NCBI GenBank assembly: GCA_023265515.1
Contig: JAHFSZ010000018.1
Location: 1-38,525 of the forward strand
Length of the DNA: 38,525 bases
Reading direction: 5' to 3'
DNA from: Verrucomicrobiota bacterium
GTDB taxonomy: Bacteria > Verrucomicrobiota > Verrucomicrobiia > JABWAM01 > JAHFSZ01
Shown: piece after piece, positions 23,143 through 31,288 of the stretch
Layout: each line of letters opens with the position of its first letter
Numbering within the stretch: the first letter of the stretch is position 1
Position numbers and translations under genes: made by a program
Notes under the pieces: generated by a model
What the model saw: only the letters and a program-made list of their open reading frames with translations
The model's database searches: none
Told to the model about the DNA's origin: nothing

Positions 23143-26100
23143 CTATTGAGTGATTTTTTGAAAGTCGAGCGACGCCCGTAAATTCTCCAGCCTCGGGTCT
23201 GTGCGAGCGTAGCTTTTCAGATTCGGGTTGAGCTGAATCGCGCGCTTCAGCGACTTGACGCCTTCTTCGATCTGCTCGCTCCATGACTGGGCTACAGCCA
23301 GATTGTACCAGATCTGGTAGTTGTTCGGCTGCGTCCTGGTCTCGTTCTTGAGCAACGCCGACATTCGGCCGATCACTTTGGCATTATCATACATCTGAAC
23401 CACCTTCTGCAAGGCGCCCGACTCGGGCGACATCGTCTTCAGGTAACGGGAAACCACGCTGTCGAGTTCGTCGAATTTTTGCAAATTCGCCAGAACGGTG
23501 GTCAGCTGCAAAAAAATAAAGCTGTCAGACGGATTGGCTTGAAAACGGATCGTCAAGGGCAGCCGGTTGACAGCCATTTGCATGATGAGCTCGATGTTCC
23601 TCAACACGTCAATCAGCGCCTTGTTGTCGGGATCGCTATCAAGCAAAAATAGGGCGACGACGCGCGCCTCGTCATACCGTTCCTGTTTGATGTAGATATC
23701 GATCAACCGGGTGGCGGCCTCCGAGCTGCCCTCGAAAAGAGCGAGTGCCTGACGAAGGGCGATTTCCGCCTCCTTCTTCATCCCGCGGAACGCGTAGAGG
23801 CCACCGGTGGTGCTTCTGAGCTTTGCGAACGCACGGCGGGCAACGATATCGTCCAAAAATCTTGGATCGGAAAGCAGGCGGGTCATATATTGATTCCAGA
23901 ACGCCATATCCCTGCGAACGGCCTCGTCCGGAATCTTCGGGATCGGCTCTTTGTTCAACTTCATGATCAGGCCAAAAGGCTCGAGATACGGGTACATCCA
24001 GTTGAGCGGAAAACTCTCCTCCACGTAAAATGCATGATCCTTCTTGTTGTTTTCAAAAATGTCCCTGGCAATCGCGCCGTTGATCGCAAAAATGGCATTG
24101 ACTCCTTCCGCGCCAAGCCGCTGTGTTCCATTCTCTTCTTTGATGATCGTGACGCCCGAGTTGGGTTGATTGCGGAGTTCCTCGCAGACCTGGTTGAAAA
24201 GCTCGTTACAGCGGTCCAGGTCCGGAATCTTGAGGGGCTTCCTGGGATAGGTTTTGTCGCGTCCAAGCCACTTTTCAATGCGGTTGTAATTCGTTGGCCG
24301 GGTTTCGGCATAGTGGTCGCGGATGTAAGACATGTAGGTCGAATCGGCAAGCGCATTCTGGGTGATGATGTAAAGGTCGCGCCGGTCAAAATCGCGGCCT
24401 TTGGAATAGCGATGTTCCGGTTTGGCAAAACTCTCGACGAAAATCATGTAGGTTGGAACGAAACGGCCGGGATCGGTGCCGCCAAACAGCACCGCGTCCC
24501 GGTCCATGTTCTTGAGCATGTCATAACCAAACATCCATCCGAAGTCATGTCCCCGCTGGTCGCTTCCCCACGGCCGCCAGTCATTTCTCCAGCCGTTGTT
24601 GATGGCCAGCAACGTGGGCAGGAAAAAGACGGCGATGTACCTTGTGCTTCTCAGCATCTGGAAACGGAATGAACACCAGAGAAAGATGATAAATATGAAG
24701 ATGAAGAACAGAAGCGTGGGATAGACCAGGAACTCCGATTTGAACCCCGCCGCCAGCAGCATGAGTGTCGTTACAAAACCCAGGGCGATGATCCAGGACT
24801 GGATCGTCCGAATCTGATTGACCAGGGTGAAAAGCACCACGATACCGAGGCCAACCCATATGGAAAAAATCATGTGTGCCGTCGCGTAGAAGACCCGGTA
24901 GACAAAGAGCGTCTGCTCCTCAAACGAGGTGTTGGTGATATAAGTCAGAACCAGACTGAGAAACAGCCAGCCCACCAGCAGCACCGCGGCGTATTTCTTT
25001 TCGGTCTCCCCGCTGTCAAAGATTCCGATGAGCGCCAGCACTGCCAGGAGCGCAATCGGAAGCGTGTAGTTTGAAACAAGGTTGGTGTAATAAAATTCGA
25101 TCTGTTTGAAAAAGTCCTTTGTGTCACGCCCCTCCCTGATCGCATCGTACTGACCGCGTGTGACGCTGTGAACAAATCCCGAAACTGTTCCAGCATAGCT
25201 CCAGTTCATGGGAGGATTGGTCTTTGCTGACAGAGGCAGATAAAAATAGGCGCTGACACCAAGAATGCCTGCCAGGATCAGCAACAGCGCGCTTCGTCCG
25301 TTCCAAAGAACGTTGCCGCGTCCGCGCGCCATCAAGGCCAGGGGAAGCATAGCAGCCACGATGACGATCAAAACGATGATGGCCGCCATCCCGATGTCCT
25401 GGAGACCTGCCGCTCCCACGGGGATCAGACGCGTGACGGCCAGCAGAGGGAACTCCCACTGCCGGCTGATGCAAGTCGCGGCCGCAGCCCCGCCAAGCAG
25501 CGGAAGAAGCAACAAGGCCAGCAACAAGACCAGCTGGAGAGGCCCGAACATTTGGCGGCGGGGACGGATGAATTCGACGGCGATGAAGGCTCCAAGGGCG
25601 ATCGTAATCCCGATAGCATATTCATCCTGCTTGGCAATGCTGATGGCACTCGCCAATACCAGTGCATAGGGCGCAAGTATGCGCCACGAACCGAAAAAGG
25701 ACAGCAGCAGCTGGAACCAAACGCAAAAAATCAGCAGCAGCAGCGCCCAGTGAAAGTCAATCCGGTTGGTCAGCGTCGAGAAGCTCGAAACGTCGTTCAC
25801 ACATTCGGCCGCCAGAAAGCCGGCGGCGACCGGCAGGACAAGCGAAATCGCCAGAAAAACGATTCGGTCAGCGTCGAGTGATTCCCGGCAGCTGTAAATC
25901 AGCATCGCGGCGTAAACGACATAAAGAAAACCCGTCACCACGATCGCGAACTTTGTTCGCGTGCACCAGCACATCGTGCTTCCTGCCATCAACACATAAG
26001 GCAGCAGATCCCGCAGGATCCGCCAGTTCACGAAAGCCACAAAGAGCAAAAGGGCCGGTGCGAAAAGCAGGAGCGTCTGATGGTTGGTAAGGCCCAGCCC

Positions 26101-26661
26101 ATAAAATAACAAAGTCAGGAAGCCCCACAGCAACCTACCTGGATCGTAAAGCCAGCGAAGCATGAAGAGCAGGATCAGCGAGAAGACGAACGCATTGAGG
26201 CTGTAGACCTCGATGATCACCGACTGAGACCAGAGGCTTTCCAAAAATCCGAGCGAGAGGCCCCCCAACACACCGGCTGCAAAGAAAAGAAACCCGGGAT
26301 ATGCATCCCGCGGAAGGTTTTTGCGGATCGCCGGCGCGTTACTGAAACGTTCCGCCAGAAACGAGGTGATCAGTGCGATCACCCCGCAGGAAAGGGCTCC
26401 AAAGAAGCCTGAACAAAGATTCGCCCGCCAGGCGATGTTTCCGAAGGGCACCAGATGAATGAAAAGCCAGGTGACCATCGTCCAGAACGGATAGCCAGGA
26501 GGATGCGGCACTCCGAAACTCGCCGCCGCCGTTCCCAATTCGCCCGAGTCTTCCAGCGTGACGCTCGGAGCCACTGTGTAACAATAAACCAACTGAACGA
26601 TCGCGTAGACCACCCAGAATGCAAGCCAGTGCGAACGAGAAAAAAACTTCCCACGGTTCAT
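23143..26661 (-). CDS. GT117-like (DUF2723) membrane glycosyltransferase with C-terminal TPRs
   Basis: A 1172-aa integral membrane protein. The N-terminus has the DUF2723 signature: after the first membrane span comes APSVTLEDSGELGTAA, then GVPHPPGYPFW. The first 700 or so residues contain many membrane helices, followed by a soluble region with FGGTDPGRFVPTYMIF and DAVLFGG-type elements typical of the family. The last 220 residues form TPR-like helix pairs, with YNLAVAQSWSEQIEEGVKSL and LNPNLKSY. Members are predicted to move sugars from polyprenol-phosphate donors onto exported proteins or glycans; this is inferred by resemblance to O-mannosyltransferases. The polyprenol-phosphate mannosyltransferase gene just upstream could supply the donor. 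Confidence 0.85.
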   Translation of the reverse strand: MNRGKFFSRSHWLAFWVVYAIVQLVYCYTVAPSVTLEDSGELGTAAASFGVPHPPGYPFWTMVTWLFIHLVPFGNIAWRANLCSGFFGALSCGVIALITSFLAERFSNAPAIRKNLPRDAYPGFLFFAAGVLGGLSLGFLESLWSQSVIIEVYSLNAFVFSLILLFMLRWLYDPGRLLWGFLTLLFYGLGLTNHQTLLLFAPALLLFVAFVNWRILRDLLPYVLMAGSTMCWCTRTKFAIVVTGFLYVVYAAMLIYSCRESLDADRIVFLAISLVLPVAAGFLAAECVNDVSSFSTLTNRIDFHWALLLLIFCVWFQLLLSFFGSWRILAPYALVLASAISIAKQDEYAIGITIALGAFIAVEFIRPRRQMFGPLQLVLLLALLLLPLLGGAAAATCISRQWEFPLLAVTRLIPVGAAGLQDIGMAAIIVLIVIVAAMLPLALMARGRGNVLWNGRSALLLILAGILGVSAYFYLPLSAKTNPPMNWSYAGTVSGFVHSVTRGQYDAIREGRDTKDFFKQIEFYYTNLVSNYTLPIALLAVLALIGIFDSGETEKKYAAVLLVGWLFLSLVLTYITNTSFEEQTLFVYRVFYATAHMIFSIWVGLGIVVLFTLVNQIRTIQSWIIALGFVTTLMLLAAGFKSEFLVYPTLLFFIFIFIIFLWCSFRFQMLRSTRYIAVFFLPTLLAINNGWRNDWRPWGSDQRGHDFGWMFGYDMLKNMDRDAVLFGGTDPGRFVPTYMIFVESFAKPEHRYSKGRDFDRRDLYIITQNALADSTYMSYIRDHYAETRPTNYNRIEKWLGRDKTYPRKPLKIPDLDRCNELFNQVCEELRNQPNSGVTIIKEENGTQRLGAEGVNAIFAINGAIARDIFENNKKDHAFYVEESFPLNWMYPYLEPFGLIMKLNKEPIPKIPDEAVRRDMAFWNQYMTRLLSDPRFLDDIVARRAFAKLRSTTGGLYAFRGMKKEAEIALRQALALFEGSSEAATRLIDIYIKQERYDEARVVALFLLDSDPDNKALIDVLRNIELIMQMAVNRLPLTIRFQANPSDSFIFLQLTTVLANLQKFDELDSVVSRYLKTMSPESGALQKVVQMYDNAKVIGRMSALLKNETRTQPNNYQIWYNLAVAQSWSEQIEEGVKSLKRAIQLNPNLKSYARTDPRLENLRASLDFQKITQ

Positions 26662-26681
26662 GCCGCGCGGACTCTACCCAC

Positions 26682-26716
26682 AAAATGATAAATGTTAAAT
26701 GTTAAATGCTGGATGA
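26682..26716. repeat. Heptamer tandem array, family 4 (TAAATGT), 5 units
   Basis: Units: AAAATGA, TAAATGT, TAAATGT, TAAATGC, TGGATGA. It overlaps the stop codon of the polyprenol-phosphate mannosyltransferase gene (26702-26704) and occupies half of the 40-bp gap before the GT117 gene start at 26661. No inverted partner is seen. Confidence 0.72.
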
Positions 26717-27448
26717 TTTCCGGGAGAGCAAACCCAGGTGGGCTTGCATGGCAAGATAGGGTATTCGCCACATCGCTTCCCGAACAATGCGAGTGCTCAT
26801 CTTGGATTTGCCAAGCTGGCGTTCGGTGAAAACAATCGGCAGCTCGGCCAGCCTGAATCCCAGCTTCCAGGCGTAAAGATCCATCTCAATCTGAAAAACA
26901 TAGCCATTGCTGTACACCTTGCCCATGTCGATTGCCTGGAGCACCGGGCGGCGGAAACATTTGAATCCGCTGGTCGGATCTGTGACCGGCAGGCTCGTCC
27001 AGAACCGCGTGTAAATGGAGCCGCAGTAGGAGATGATCAATCGCCGGATCGGCCAGTTGATAATGCGCACGCCTTCGACGTAGCGCGAGCCAATCACCAG
27101 GTCATAGCCGGAGCGGCACTTCTCGACGAGACGCGGCACGTCCTGCGGGTTGTGGGAAAGGTCGGCATCCATCTCGACGACGTACTCGTAGTCGCGCGCA
27201 AGCGCCCATTCGAAACCCGCCAGGTAGGCCTTCCCCAGCCCCTGCTTGCCGGGACGCTGGAGCAGATGAAGCCATGGCCTTGTTCTCCCAAATTCCTCGA
27301 TCATCCGGGCGGTGCCGTCGGGCGAATGATCATCGACGATCAGGACTTCGAACGACGACTGAAGTGAATCAAGCTCCTTGATCAGCGGAGCCAGATTGCC
27401 AGCCTCGTTATAGGTCGGAATGATTACCAGCGTGTCTTTGGCGGACAT
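26702..27448 (-). CDS. Polyprenol-phosphate mannosyltransferase (Dpm1-like GT2)
   Basis: A 248-aa soluble GT-A enzyme matching dolichol/polyprenol monophosphate mannose synthases: LVIIPTYNEAGNL, VDDHSPDGT, QGLGKAYLAGF, the metal-binding EMDADLSHNP, and DPTSGFKCFRR. It lacks C-terminal membrane helices, like the short Dpm1 class. It makes a lipid-linked sugar from GDP-mannose (or a related donor), used by membrane transferases such as the GT117 and YfhO-like proteins encoded on either side. It sits 39 bp after the YfhO-like gene. The last codons and stop overlap a heptamer repeat. Confidence 0.9.
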   Translation of the reverse strand: MSAKDTLVIIPTYNEAGNLAPLIKELDSLQSSFEVLIVDDHSPDGTARMIEEFGRTRPWLHLLQRPGKQGLGKAYLAGFEWALARDYEYVVEMDADLSHNPQDVPRLVEKCRSGYDLVIGSRYVEGVRIINWPIRRLIISYCGSIYTRFWTSLPVTDPTSGFKCFRRPVLQAIDMGKVYSNGYVFQIEMDLYAWKLGFRLAELPIVFTERQLGKSKMSTRIVREAMWRIPYLAMQAHLGLLSRKSSSI

Positions 27449-27487
27449 GGCTCAAAATAGTTCCAGAACTGAAAGACGAATCGAACG

Positions 27488-30004
27488 CTACCCGGTCCGG
27501 TTCATCCCCTTGCCGGACCTCTTTCTTCCAGCGAAAACGCAAAAAAGACAACCGAAAAGGAGGACCAATGACCAGGCCCAAGTAGTGAAAATCAGCAGCC
27601 CGCGATCGAGATGGTAGGTGAAAACGACCTCCGCCCGGCCGGCCGGAATCGCCACGCCGCGCACGATGAAATTGGCGCGGAATATCCGGGCGGGCTGGCC
27701 ATTGACGGTCGCCCGCCAATCCGGATCGTATTTGTCGTTGAGCAACAGATAAGCCGGCTGGTCGGAATGCGCCTCGATCATGATCCGATTGTCGCTGTAC
27801 TCGCAGACCTGTGCCCCGAAATTTTTAGGCGCCGTGCCGGCTTTGGAAGCCGCGAGGCCGCTGGATGGCAGGGCCAGCACGGTTTTTTCGAAATCAATCC
27901 GGCCGCTTTTCATCAGGGCAAAAAGGTCGTCTGGATTTTTTGCAATTCGCATTTCGGGAACCACCAATGCCCTCGGCAGTGGATGACGGATTTGGAGCAG
28001 ACGATAGGCGCTTCCGGGCGCGTTTTCAGAAACTTCCGTGATGTGATCACCATCCGGTCCATTCTCCATCGCAAAGTCGGTCACCCACTCAAAGCGGTTC
28101 GACCCATACATCGCCGCAAGCTGCCCGGCAATGGCGCTCTGCGCGAGAACGTAACGCACGTTGCCCAGCTCCCACATCAGCACCTGATACGACTGCATCT
28201 GTTCGAAATAATACCTGTAATCGTCGGACGGGAGCGAACTAGCCGGGATGTCGATCGACTGAATTCGATGGTAGGGAATCTGGAAGAAGTAGAAACTGTT
28301 GAGGAGCGGATCAGTCACAATCATTTTGAACCTGGAAACCTCGTGCTTCTGGTCCTCGATGACGCGCTGGAGCATCGGATGGGTCGCAAGAACATCCTGA
28401 TACTTGAAGAACGACAGATAGTGCGACGCCACGAAGACCATCTCCGCGACGGAAAGCGCCACCCAGGCCAGCCCAATCCAAAGCAACCGTGCGGGGCGGC
28501 TTTCCGAGAAGCGCAGCGCGGCGACCACCAGGCCGCCCCAGCAGCCCCAGAAAAAAGCCGCTCTGAGCAGCGACCCGAACATCCCCCAGACGATCCTCAC
28601 AGCCTCGGACTGCGTCCGAAAATGCTCTGAAAACTGAAGTACCAGATCGTTCTGGTAAACCAGCACCAATACCGATCCGGCGGCCAAGCCAGCCGAAACA
28701 AACCAGAGACCCCGGGCGGCCTTGCGCGCCTGGCGTCGTCCGCCGGCACCGGTGGAGCCGGTCATGGCATCGACCATCACCTGGGCGCCAAATCCTGCAA
28801 GAAAGACGATGCAGAAGCTGGTCACGAAGAAAAACTTGTTGGGGTTCCGCCAAGCCTGAAAACCCGGAACATGTTCGAAAATCAGCCGGTAGCCCGGCAG
28901 GAATTTACCCAGTGAAAGCAGAAAACTGGCCATTGCCATCACGATGAAAAAACGGGCCAGCCCGGCCTGCCTGTCACGGATGTCATTGCCCGAATCCGCC
29001 GTGCGGCGCCGCCAGCATCCCCAGATTCCGAGCAGCGCCAGCGCCGCCACCGCCGTGCCCGTCGTCGGATTATCGATCCGGAAGTCGCGGAATCCCAGGT
29101 GGGTTTTTTCCCATCCCTCGGTCTGGCCAACCCGCCCCCAATAAGGCTGATCGGGATACCCCGTCTGCCATCCGAAAAAACCGGGGGCAACCAATTCAAA
29201 CACTTCCTCCGGAGCAAAGCTCCACTGCGCATGCCAATCCCACTTGTTCTCAGGCGACTCTCCCATTGGCGCGCCCAGATCATCGGCTCTGAGTCCGCTG
29301 GTTGCGCCGGGGATCAACGAGAAGAAAATCTGGCCACACAGCAGCAGGGTCACGATCGTTCCCAAGGCGGACTGCGCCCAAAACCGGACCATGCCGAGGG
29401 AGCGGTGGTTGAGCCAGATGAAAAAACAAACACCGCTGAGCGCGAGGATCGCTCCAGAATCGGCCAGTGCCCCGATCATCGTCGCGACCACGACCGACGC
29501 AAGCACCACGCCGCAAACGGGACGCGATTTCGATGCTTGCCAGAGGCCCAGATACATCAATGGGAGCACGCCCAACATCAATTGCCGGGAATGGTGGCCG
29601 CCGGGAATGTCCGTCAGACTGGATCCCACCAACTCCCATCCCAGCGCGAAGACCAGAGCTACGAAATCGGCGAATCCAAACGCGCGTCCGAGCGCAAACG
29701 CGCTCAACCCGCCAATTGCCAGGAAGAGCGGGATGCTCACTTTCGCGTAAACCACCGGCGGTAAAAGCCAGATCAGCACGTTCTCAAGACGCAAAAGAGG
29801 CAAGCCTGCTGGCAATCCCAGCCACCAGGAGTTGGACCAGTGCGCCTCCCATCCCTGACAAAGACGCTCATGTTGAACAATGAAGGTGGCGATGTTGCTG
29901 TCGCTGGTCATCACGAGCTGGCCCGACAGGAAGTTTTCCCAGAAGATCAGGAACGGCAAGACGAGCAGAAGGAGCAAATAGAGCCAGGGGCGATTGAGCT
30001 TCAT
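27488..30004 (-). CDS. YfhO-like multi-span membrane protein (GT-C superfamily)
   Basis: An 838-aa membrane protein. A first span (WLYLLLLLVLPFLIFW) is followed by about a dozen more, then a soluble domain of about 250 residues and a final membrane helix. The C-terminal soluble part ends with NDKYDPDWRATVNG and FIVRGVAIPAG, the diagnostic block of bacterial YfhO proteins, which transfer sugars from lipid carriers to extracytoplasmic polymers such as lipoteichoic acid in Bacillus. The exact acceptor here is unknown. It sits 7 bp after the GT2 gene stop, in the middle of a four-gene minus-strand operon. Confidence 0.83.
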   Translation of the reverse strand: MKLNRPWLYLLLLLVLPFLIFWENFLSGQLVMTSDSNIATFIVQHERLCQGWEAHWSNSWWLGLPAGLPLLRLENVLIWLLPPVVYAKVSIPLFLAIGGLSAFALGRAFGFADFVALVFALGWELVGSSLTDIPGGHHSRQLMLGVLPLMYLGLWQASKSRPVCGVVLASVVVATMIGALADSGAILALSGVCFFIWLNHRSLGMVRFWAQSALGTIVTLLLCGQIFFSLIPGATSGLRADDLGAPMGESPENKWDWHAQWSFAPEEVFELVAPGFFGWQTGYPDQPYWGRVGQTEGWEKTHLGFRDFRIDNPTTGTAVAALALLGIWGCWRRRTADSGNDIRDRQAGLARFFIVMAMASFLLSLGKFLPGYRLIFEHVPGFQAWRNPNKFFFVTSFCIVFLAGFGAQVMVDAMTGSTGAGGRRQARKAARGLWFVSAGLAAGSVLVLVYQNDLVLQFSEHFRTQSEAVRIVWGMFGSLLRAAFFWGCWGGLVVAALRFSESRPARLLWIGLAWVALSVAEMVFVASHYLSFFKYQDVLATHPMLQRVIEDQKHEVSRFKMIVTDPLLNSFYFFQIPYHRIQSIDIPASSLPSDDYRYYFEQMQSYQVLMWELGNVRYVLAQSAIAGQLAAMYGSNRFEWVTDFAMENGPDGDHITEVSENAPGSAYRLLQIRHPLPRALVVPEMRIAKNPDDLFALMKSGRIDFEKTVLALPSSGLAASKAGTAPKNFGAQVCEYSDNRIMIEAHSDQPAYLLLNDKYDPDWRATVNGQPARIFRANFIVRGVAIPAGRAEVVFTYHLDRGLLIFTTWAWSLVLLFGCLFCVFAGRKRSGKGMNRTG

Positions 30005-30011
30005 CGAAAAT

Positions 30012-30782
30012 TTACCATTTAAGCCACCGGTAGAAGATCAGTGTTTTCCAGAAATTGATGATGTGCATCACGTAGAGCCATGGCCTTCCGGCCGTGTAGG
30101 ATTTGACCAGCTCCAGTTCCCTCCCGAACTGCTCCCGGAGTTGGGAATTCTGGGTCTTCGATCCGGCATGGAAACGGAATTGCGAAAGCGGGCGCTCCAC
30201 GATGATGGGATCACCATTTTTACCCAGCCGCAGCCAGAATTCGTAATCCATGACGTAAAATTCCTTCTCGTTGAGAAATCCCAAACGGTCCAAGGCGCTC
30301 CGCCGGAAGAAGACGGATGGCTGGGGGCAGAGGTTCTCGGTCAGAAGCAGCCGGTAGGAGTAGTGACGGATCAGAAAGTTTTTGTAAGTGCTGTGGATTC
30401 GGCGGATCCGGGCCCCTTGCTCGTCGATCATCTGATACTCGCCGATCAGCCAGAGCGCGTCCGGTCTCGCAGCGAACCGCTCTGCAATAGTGTCCAGGGC
30501 GCCGGGGAGGTAAAGATCGTCGGCGTTGAGCCACGCGACGATTTGTCCCGTGGAATGCCGAAAACCTTCGTTGATCGCAGCCGACTGGCCCTCGTCCCTC
30601 TGGGAGGTCCAACGGATCCGGTCGCCGTAACTCTTCAGGATCTCGACGGTGCCATCGGTGGAACCTCCATCCATGACAATGTATTCCAGATCAAAGTCCC
30701 CGGCCTGAGACAAAACGCTCTCGATCGTCTGTCTCAGAAAAGGAGCCTGGTTGTAGGAGGGGGTGATGATGGAAATTGTCAT
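30012..30782 (-). CDS. GT2 family glycosyltransferase
   Basis: A 256-aa protein (from ATG 30782) with a classic GT-A fold: ISIITPSYNQAPFLRQT, IVMDGGSTDGT, DEGQSAAINEGF and the DxD-like LNADDLYLPGA. A later CPQPSVFFRR and MDYEFWLRLG are typical of rhamnosyl- or galactosyl-type surface polysaccharide transferases. It is probably cytoplasmic and works on lipid-linked glycan intermediates. I chose ATG 30782 because the fold begins with its next residues; upstream Mets (30791, 30872) would add an unrelated tail. It is the first gene of the minus-strand glycan operon and is divergent from the phosphoramidate-type cluster. Confidence 0.87.
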   Translation of the reverse strand: MTISIITPSYNQAPFLRQTIESVLSQAGDFDLEYIVMDGGSTDGTVEILKSYGDRIRWTSQRDEGQSAAINEGFRHSTGQIVAWLNADDLYLPGALDTIAERFAARPDALWLIGEYQMIDEQGARIRRIHSTYKNFLIRHYSYRLLLTENLCPQPSVFFRRSALDRLGFLNEKEFYVMDYEFWLRLGKNGDPIIVERPLSQFRFHAGSKTQNSQLREQFGRELELVKSYTAGRPWLYVMHIINFWKTLIFYRWLKW

Positions 30783-30963
30783 TCCGATCATGTCGTTTTT
30801 CGGAAGGCAAAAATTTAGTCCTTCTGGTGGAAAATGGCCAGACCTTTGCGATGAAAGATATGCGGACCACATTCAAAGAAATTTCCTGAGGCGGAAGCAT
30901 CCCCAAAACAGCAACGACCTCACAGAAGTAGAAACGGTTTTCCAAACTCCACTTTTTTTAGCG

Positions 30964-30991
30964 TTGATTCCACCTGAATGTGGGTTAGATT
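30964..30991 (+). promoter_or_regulatory. Candidate sigma-70-type promoter
   Basis: TTGATT (30964-30969) and TAGATT (30986-30991) are separated by 16 bp in the plus orientation, in the AT-rich divergent region about 300 bp before the glutamine-kinase-like gene. This is a consensus match only. The hairpin at 31191 would lie in the leader of such a transcript. Confidence 0.22.
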
Positions 30992-31190
30992 GCTTCCGTG
31001 GCGTGATGGCCGCTCACCAGAAAAAAACGTCGCAACTCAATTTCAACTCCTTTGCCATGTCCTTTACAATGCGCCTTCAGCAAGTTGAATTTTCCGCTCA
31101 TCGCCAATTCATCCCTGGCTCTTCAATCGTGCAGGTGTCGCGGCTCGCCCAGGCCGGCAACATCACTCCCGCCGCAAGCCCGAGGAATCA

Positions 31191-31246
31191 AGAACCTATC
31201 CCAAAACTATCGGGGCATGCGTTGACTAGTTCTTGGGATAGGTTCT
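31191..31246. mobile_element. MITE-like perfect hairpin (56 bp)
   Basis: AGAACCTATCCCAA (31191-31204) and its exact reverse complement (31233-31246) flank a 28-bp centre. Inside the 14-bp stem, AACTA and TAGTT can add 5 more pairs past a one-base bulge. The same end sequence occurs alone at 21731. Short perfect terminal repeats with no coding capacity fit a miniature transposable element or a remnant of insertion-sequence ends; the parent family is not identified. Confidence 0.55.
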
Positions 31247-31270
31247 AGACTAGATCGATGCCGAGGGCAG

Positions 31271-31284
31271 GAATCCTGGGATTC
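31271..31284. promoter_or_regulatory. Palindrome just before the glutamine-kinase-like start
   Basis: GAATCC-TG-GGATTC is a perfect 6-bp inverted repeat ending 4 bp before ATG 31289. It contains the only Shine-Dalgarno-like GGGA, so it could be an operator or an RNA hairpin that hides the ribosome-binding site. It could also be chance. Confidence 0.25.
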
Positions 31285-31288
31285 GCAG

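Larger units (their letters stand above)
30792..31288. other. Non-coding divergent region, about 500 bp
   Basis: This stretch between the GT2 gene and the glutamine-kinase-like gene is AT-richer than its surroundings. It contains a candidate promoter, a MITE-like hairpin (31191-31246) and a small palindrome. A plus-strand open frame runs through it (30763-31248) but shows no recognisable domain and ends inside the hairpin, so I do not call it a gene. The part from 31057 could be a gene remnant, but I do not recognise it. Confidence 0.5.

Noticed and set aside
27611-30818. Plus-strand frames opposite the YfhO-like and GT2 genes
   Set aside because: The minus-strand genes have clear YfhO and GT2 motifs, while the plus frames lack any.
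30763-31248. 161-codon plus-strand frame in the divergent region
   Set aside because: It begins inside the GT2 gene, has no domain or ribosome-binding site and stops within the MITE-like hairpin. A short gene remnant from 31057 cannot be excluded, but I do not recognise one.
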